From an uncultured Clostridia bacterium (GTDB lineage: Bacteria; Bacillota; Clostridia; Christensenellales; Borkfalkiaceae), in the NCBI GenBank assembly GCA_947629605.1, contig CANREK010000033.1, forward strand, positions 1 through 10,287: a stretch of 10,287 nt of DNA, in the 5' to 3' direction. Both the position numbers and the translations under genes were made by a program. How positions within the stretch are numbered: the stretch's first letter is position 1; every line of letters starts with the position of its first letter. Shown here one piece after another: positions 8,166 through 10,287 of the stretch. Under the pieces are notes generated by a model, which searched no databases, was not told the DNA's origin, and was given only the letters and a program-made list of their open reading frames with translations.

Positions 8166-8864
8166 TCATACAAGGTTGAGGCGGTCGATGCCGAATTCCT
8201 TCCACGGCGTTGCGTCGGGGGGAAGCGCCACAAAGCGCATGCGTTCCTTGGTCACGGGGTGGGTGAAGGAGAGGGAATAGGCCCATAGGGCGAGTTTGCC
8301 CTTCTGCGCCGTCTCCCCGCCGTAGCGCATGTCGCCGAACACGGGATGCCCCGCGCCCGCCGTCTGCACGCGGATCTGGTGGCTCCGCCCCGTGTGCAGT
8401 TTGATCTCCGCGAGGGAATATTTGCCCAAAGAGGAGAGCGTTCTGTATTCGAGGAGCGCATATCTTGCCCCCTCGGTGCCCTGCGGGGTGAGATAGACCA
8501 TGTTGTTGATGACGTTCTTTTTGAGCCAGCCTTCGAGCTTGCCCTCCGCGGGGTCGAGAGTGCCGTTGAGCACGGTGAGATATTTCTTTTCGAAATCCCC
8601 CGTTTTCATCTGTTCCCCGAGACGGGCAGCGGCCTTAGATGTCTTGGCGAACACCATGACGCCGCCCGTGGGCCGATCGAGCCTGTGCACGAGGCCGAGA
8701 TAGACGTTGCCCGGCTTGTCGTATTTGACTTTGAGATAGTCCTTTAAGAGATCGAGAAGGTTCTCGTCCCTGCTGTCGTCGGGGCAGCAGGCGAGATTTT
8801 GCTCTTTGAGGACCACGAGGATGTGATTATCCTCGAAGATGATGTTTTCGTTGATTTCAGCCAT
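8166..8864 (-). CDS. RluA-family RNA pseudouridine synthase, no S4 domain
   Basis: Uridine-to-pseudouridine isomerase of the RluA superfamily, 232 residues. It begins directly with the catalytic domain (NIIFEDNHILVVLKEQNL), so it lacks the S4 domain present in the paralogue at 2394-3221. HRLDRPTGGVMVF contains catalytic Asp63; the second conserved block is HTGRSHQIRVQTAGAGHPVFGD. A Cys-Cys pair (26-27) sits where many relatives have a short loop. The ATG at 8864 overlaps the end of the methyltransferase gene by eight bases (ATGGCTGA), with GGGAGG eleven bases upstream inside that gene, implying one transcript and coupled translation. The RNA target cannot be assigned. The pairing with a methyltransferase suggests a two-gene RNA-modification unit, which is inference. 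Confidence 0.93.
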   Translation of the reverse strand: MAEINENIIFEDNHILVVLKEQNLACCPDDSRDENLLDLLKDYLKVKYDKPGNVYLGLVHRLDRPTGGVMVFAKTSKAAARLGEQMKTGDFEKKYLTVLNGTLDPAEGKLEGWLKKNVINNMVYLTPQGTEGARYALLEYRTLSSLGKYSLAEIKLHTGRSHQIRVQTAGAGHPVFGDMRYGGETAQKGKLALWAYSLSFTHPVTKERMRFVALPPDATPWKEFGIDRLNLV

Positions 8865-9714
8865 GAATGTAGATGCCTCCCGCGCCGCAGGGAAGAGGAA
8901 TGCCCTCTTCGGTGGGCAGCCCCACCTCGTACGCGTCGATGTTTCCCTCCCCCAGCGTCAGGCGGAGAATGTTGCCGAGCACGGCGGGTTGCAGTCCCGT
9001 CGTGTAGGAATTGATGAGAAAGAACAAAAAGTCATCGGACAGCAGTCCCGCACAGAGCTTGACGAAGGGGAAGAGCTCGGTCTCGATCTTCCACATCTCC
9101 CCGCCGGGGCCCCTGCCGTATGAGGGCGGATCCATGACGATGCCGTCGTAGCGGTTGCCCCGCCTCAGTTCCCGGAGCACGAACTTTTTGCAGTCGTCCA
9201 CGATGTAGCGGATGCCCGACGTGATGCCCGAGAGCCGTGCGTTCTCCCCCGCCCGCTCGACCATGCCCTTGGCGGCGTCGACGTGAACGACTTCCGCCCC
9301 CGCCTTGGCAAGCGCGACCGTCGCCCCGCCCGTATAGGCGAAGAGGTTCAAGATCTTTGGCGTCCTTCCCCGCTTGACGGCTTCCCTGACGAGGGCGCCC
9401 ATGCGCTCCCAATTGACCGCCTGTTCGGGGAAGAGGCCCGTGTGTTTGAACCCCATGGGCTTGATTTTGAAGGTGAGATCGCGGTAGCCGACCGTCCAAC
9501 TTTCGGGAATGGACCGCTTGAATTCCCATGCGCCGCCGCCCTTGTCACTGCGGCGGTAGACGGCGTCGTAGTCGAGGGAGAAGAGGTCTTTCCCCTGCCA
9601 AATGACCTGCGGATCGGGGCGGAGCAGCTTGACGCTCCCCCACCGCTCCAATTTATAGCCGTCCCCCGTGGCGAGGACAGAGAAGTCTTTCCAACCGTCG
9701 GCGATGTGGATCAT
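8857..9714 (-). CDS. Class I SAM-dependent methyltransferase, COG1092 (RlmI-like) type
   Basis: Probable rRNA methyltransferase, 285 residues. The N-terminal part (WKDFSVLATGDGYKLERWG, then RPDPQVIW at 32-39) and GFKHTGLFPEQAVNWERM (88-105) are typical of the RlmI-like Methyltrans_SAM family. SAM-binding motif I is LNLFAYTGGA (122-131), the acidic ribose contact is VVHVDAAK (142-149), and the catalytic-type motif is DPPSYGRG (195-202). It has no separate N-terminal PUA domain, unlike E. coli RlmI, so it is a short form. The ATG at 9714 matches the family N-terminus, but the promoter -10 ends only six bases before it, so the predicted transcript starts at or next to the A of the ATG: a leaderless mRNA with no Shine-Dalgarno. 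It overlaps the downstream pseudouridine synthase by eight bases. The modified base is unknown; 5-methylcytosine is a guess from family. Confidence 0.9.
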   Translation of the reverse strand: MIHIADGWKDFSVLATGDGYKLERWGSVKLLRPDPQVIWQGKDLFSLDYDAVYRRSDKGGGAWEFKRSIPESWTVGYRDLTFKIKPMGFKHTGLFPEQAVNWERMGALVREAVKRGRTPKILNLFAYTGGATVALAKAGAEVVHVDAAKGMVERAGENARLSGITSGIRYIVDDCKKFVLRELRRGNRYDGIVMDPPSYGRGPGGEMWKIETELFPFVKLCAGLLSDDFLFFLINSYTTGLQPAVLGNILRLTLGEGNIDAYEVGLPTEEGIPLPCGAGGIYIHG

Positions 9715-9720
9715 GAGCCT

Positions 9721-9749
9721 ATTATAATAGAAAGAAAAAAATTTGTAAA
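9721..9749 (-). promoter_or_regulatory. Promoter of the methyltransferase-rluA operon
   Basis: Minus strand TTTACA (9744-9749), exactly 17 bases, then a perfect TATAAT (9721-9726). The spacer is T-rich. With usual spacing the start falls at or next to 9714, the first base of the methyltransferase ATG. Confidence 0.92.
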
Positions 9750-9750
9750 G

Positions 9751-9786
9751 AAAAAAAGCGCCGCTCAACAAAATTTCGTTAAGCGG
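9751..9786 (-). terminator. Terminator-like hairpin at the edge of the repeat region
   Basis: Minus strand: CCGCT, T, AAC, an eight-base loop, GTT, G, AGCGG, then CGC and seven Ts (9757-9751). The stem has eight pairs with one mismatch. It would stop minus-strand transcripts coming through the repeat region from beyond the window, directly ahead of the methyltransferase promoter. The three-base gap between stem and T-run makes it less than ideal. Confidence 0.6.
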
Positions 9787-9831
9787 AAGGGATTTTTTGA
9801 ATTGAAAAATCGCGGCGGGGCGATTGGAATG

Positions 9832-9941
9832 ACACCCCCTCAGTCTCGGCTACGCCTCGACAGCTCCCCCTCAAGGGGGCGCCAAGGGTCCCTTGCCCAC
9901 CCCCTCGAGGGGTGGGTGTCACGCAGTGACAGAAGGGGTGT
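9832..9941. repeat. Palindromic intergenic element A
   Basis: An approximately 110-base imperfect palindrome with ends ACACCCC (9832-9838) and GGGGTGT (9935-9941), centred on CAAGGG-T-CCCTTG (9883-9895). Each arm holds two smaller hairpins: left GTC-TC-GGC-TAC-GCC-TC-GAC (9843-9861) and CCCCCT-CA-AGGGGG (9866-9879); right CCCACCCCCTCGAGGGGTGGG with one bulged C (9896-9916) and TGTCAC-GCA-GTGACA (9917-9931). It has no coding capacity of its own. The architecture resembles REP/MITE-like dispersed elements, but copy number cannot be judged from one window. Confidence 0.8.
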
Positions 9942-10070
9942 GTGCGGCGTCGTGTCGCACCCAAAGGCGCACGGCGGCATCCGCCGCCGCGCTCATGCTG
10001 AACGCACGTGAAGCATCCCATTAAACCTACGGAGCAACATTCCTATTGTCCATTAGTGTCCGCCCGTTTG
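9942..10070. other. Non-coding spacer between repeat elements
   Basis: No gene seen. It contains three local hairpins: GTGCG...CGCAC (9942-9960), CGGCGG-CAT-CCGCCG (9972-9986), and ATGCT-GA-ACG-CA-CGT-GA-AGCAT (9995-10016). A CC-TAC-GG mini-palindrome lies at 10026-10032. No promoter or open frame with a Shine-Dalgarno is evident. Together with the flanking repeats, 9787-10287 has no protein-coding gene I can support. Confidence 0.5.
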
Positions 10071-10072
10071 CT

Positions 10073-10098
10073 GGGATTCTTCGCTACGCTCAGAATGA
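10073..10098. repeat. Short dispersed-type inverted repeat
   Basis: GGGATTCT, TCGCTACGCTC, AGAATGA: arms ATTCT (10076-10080) and AGAAT (10092-10096) enclose GC-TAC-GC. Read on the minus strand this is of the CATTCTGAGCG...GAAGAATCCC type that I associate with multi-copy intergenic sequences in many bacterial genomes; that association is from memory and was not checked. Confidence 0.6.
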
Positions 10099-10114
10099 GC
10101 AGAGGGGCATTATT

Positions 10115-10199
10115 CCCCCCACCACCGCCTACGGCGGAGCCTCCCCCCAAAGGGGGTAGGCCTTTTGCCCCCTCCTGAGGAAGGGGGTAGGGGGGTGGG
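10115..10199. repeat. Palindromic intergenic element B
   Basis: An 85-base imperfect palindrome with C-rich left end CCCCCCACCACC and G-rich right end GGGGGGTGGG. Inside are CCGCC-TAC-GGCGG (10125-10137), GCCT-C-CCCCC-AAA-GGGGG-T-AGGC (10139-10161) and CCCCCTCCTGAGGAAGGGGG (10168-10187). The order of sub-hairpins (terminal C-run, TAC-loop hairpin, AGC(C)TCCCCC-type hairpin, CC/TT linker, C-run/G-run hairpin) matches element A, so A and B look like diverged members of one family. Confidence 0.75.
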
Positions 10200-10208
10200 C
10201 AACGTGTT

Positions 10209-10274
10209 CCAAATCACTGCGCGTGGCAGGGTCTCCCTGCCTAAGCGCACCCTATTTGGTACCCTACGGGAACC
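10209..10274. repeat. Nested inverted repeat element C
   Basis: Concentric pairing: CCAAAT (10209-10214) with ATTTGG (10254-10259), GCGC (10219-10222) with GCGC (10245-10248), and a perfect core GGCAGGG-TCT-CCCTGCC (10225-10241). It is followed by GGT-A-CCC-TAC-GGG-A-ACC (10258-10274). No T-run follows on either strand, so it is not an obvious terminator. It may continue past the right edge. Confidence 0.65.
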
Positions 10275-10287
10275 TTAATGTCCTTGC

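Noticed and set aside
9283..10011. Open frame on the plus strand across the methyltransferase, promoter and element A
   Set aside because: It reads antisense through a clear gene, then through the promoter and palindromic repeats, with no family resemblance.
9779..10021. An 80-codon minus-strand frame in the repeat region
   Set aside because: It consists of translated palindromic repeat (Arg/Gly/Pro-rich), has no Shine-Dalgarno, and its end lies in the terminator-like hairpin.
9942..10070. Possible tRNA or known riboswitch in the spacer
   Set aside because: I could not form a cloverleaf or recognise any known riboswitch core; only local hairpins are visible.
9832..10274. Possible CRISPR array
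   Set aside because: The repeats are palindromes of different lengths and sequences, without identical direct repeats or regular spacers, and no cas gene is present.

Overview
The window reads as a piece of a moderately high-GC Firmicutes-type genome. Almost every gene sits on the minus strand behind a purine-rich Shine-Dalgarno, promoters are recognisable sigma-A type, and intrinsic terminators are clean. The family mix (CadA-type ATPase with an ArsR/SmtB repressor, FeoA plus a small FeoB-like protein, DUF378, RluA paralogues, a large type I membrane surface protein) and the GC-rich palindromic intergenic repeats suggest a gut clostridial lineage, possibly Christensenellales or a relative. 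That taxonomic guess is inference and low confidence.

Layout, reading from the right along the direction of transcription. 9787-10287 has no credible gene and holds GC-rich palindromic repeat elements. A terminator-like hairpin (9751-9786) is followed directly by a consensus promoter (9721-9749) that drives a two-gene unit: a COG1092-type SAM methyltransferase (8857-9714, apparently leaderless) and an RluA-family pseudouridine synthase (8166-8864). Next is a monocistronic 819-residue secreted, C-terminally anchored surface protein of unknown function (5575-8034), with its own promoter (8079-8107) and terminator (5530-5556). A small DUF378 membrane protein (5235-5480) follows, ending at a terminator-like hairpin that abuts feoA. 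feoA, a divergent feoB and a second RluA-type synthase with an S4 domain form an overlapping cluster (2394-5174), closed by a terminator built over the stop codon of the last gene. The -35 box of the next promoter lies in that same hairpin. This promoter, with a strong ArsR/SmtB-type operator over its -10, drives an ArsR-family metal sensor (1981-2331) and a P1B-2 Zn/Cd/Pb-exporting ATPase (1-1968), which runs off the left edge just short of its C-terminus.

Functionally there are two metal modules side by side: metal efflux under its own sensor (arsR-cadA), and putative ferrous iron uptake (feoAB). Three RNA-modification-type enzymes are interleaved with them. The most notable points are the FeoB-like protein lacking the guanine-specificity motif, a terminator hairpin within a few bases of the feoA start, the stop/terminator/-35 overlap, the likely leaderless methyltransferase mRNA, a surface protein with three diverged repeats of one motif, and the palindromic intergenic elements. 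I found no CRISPR array, tRNA, rRNA or transposase.
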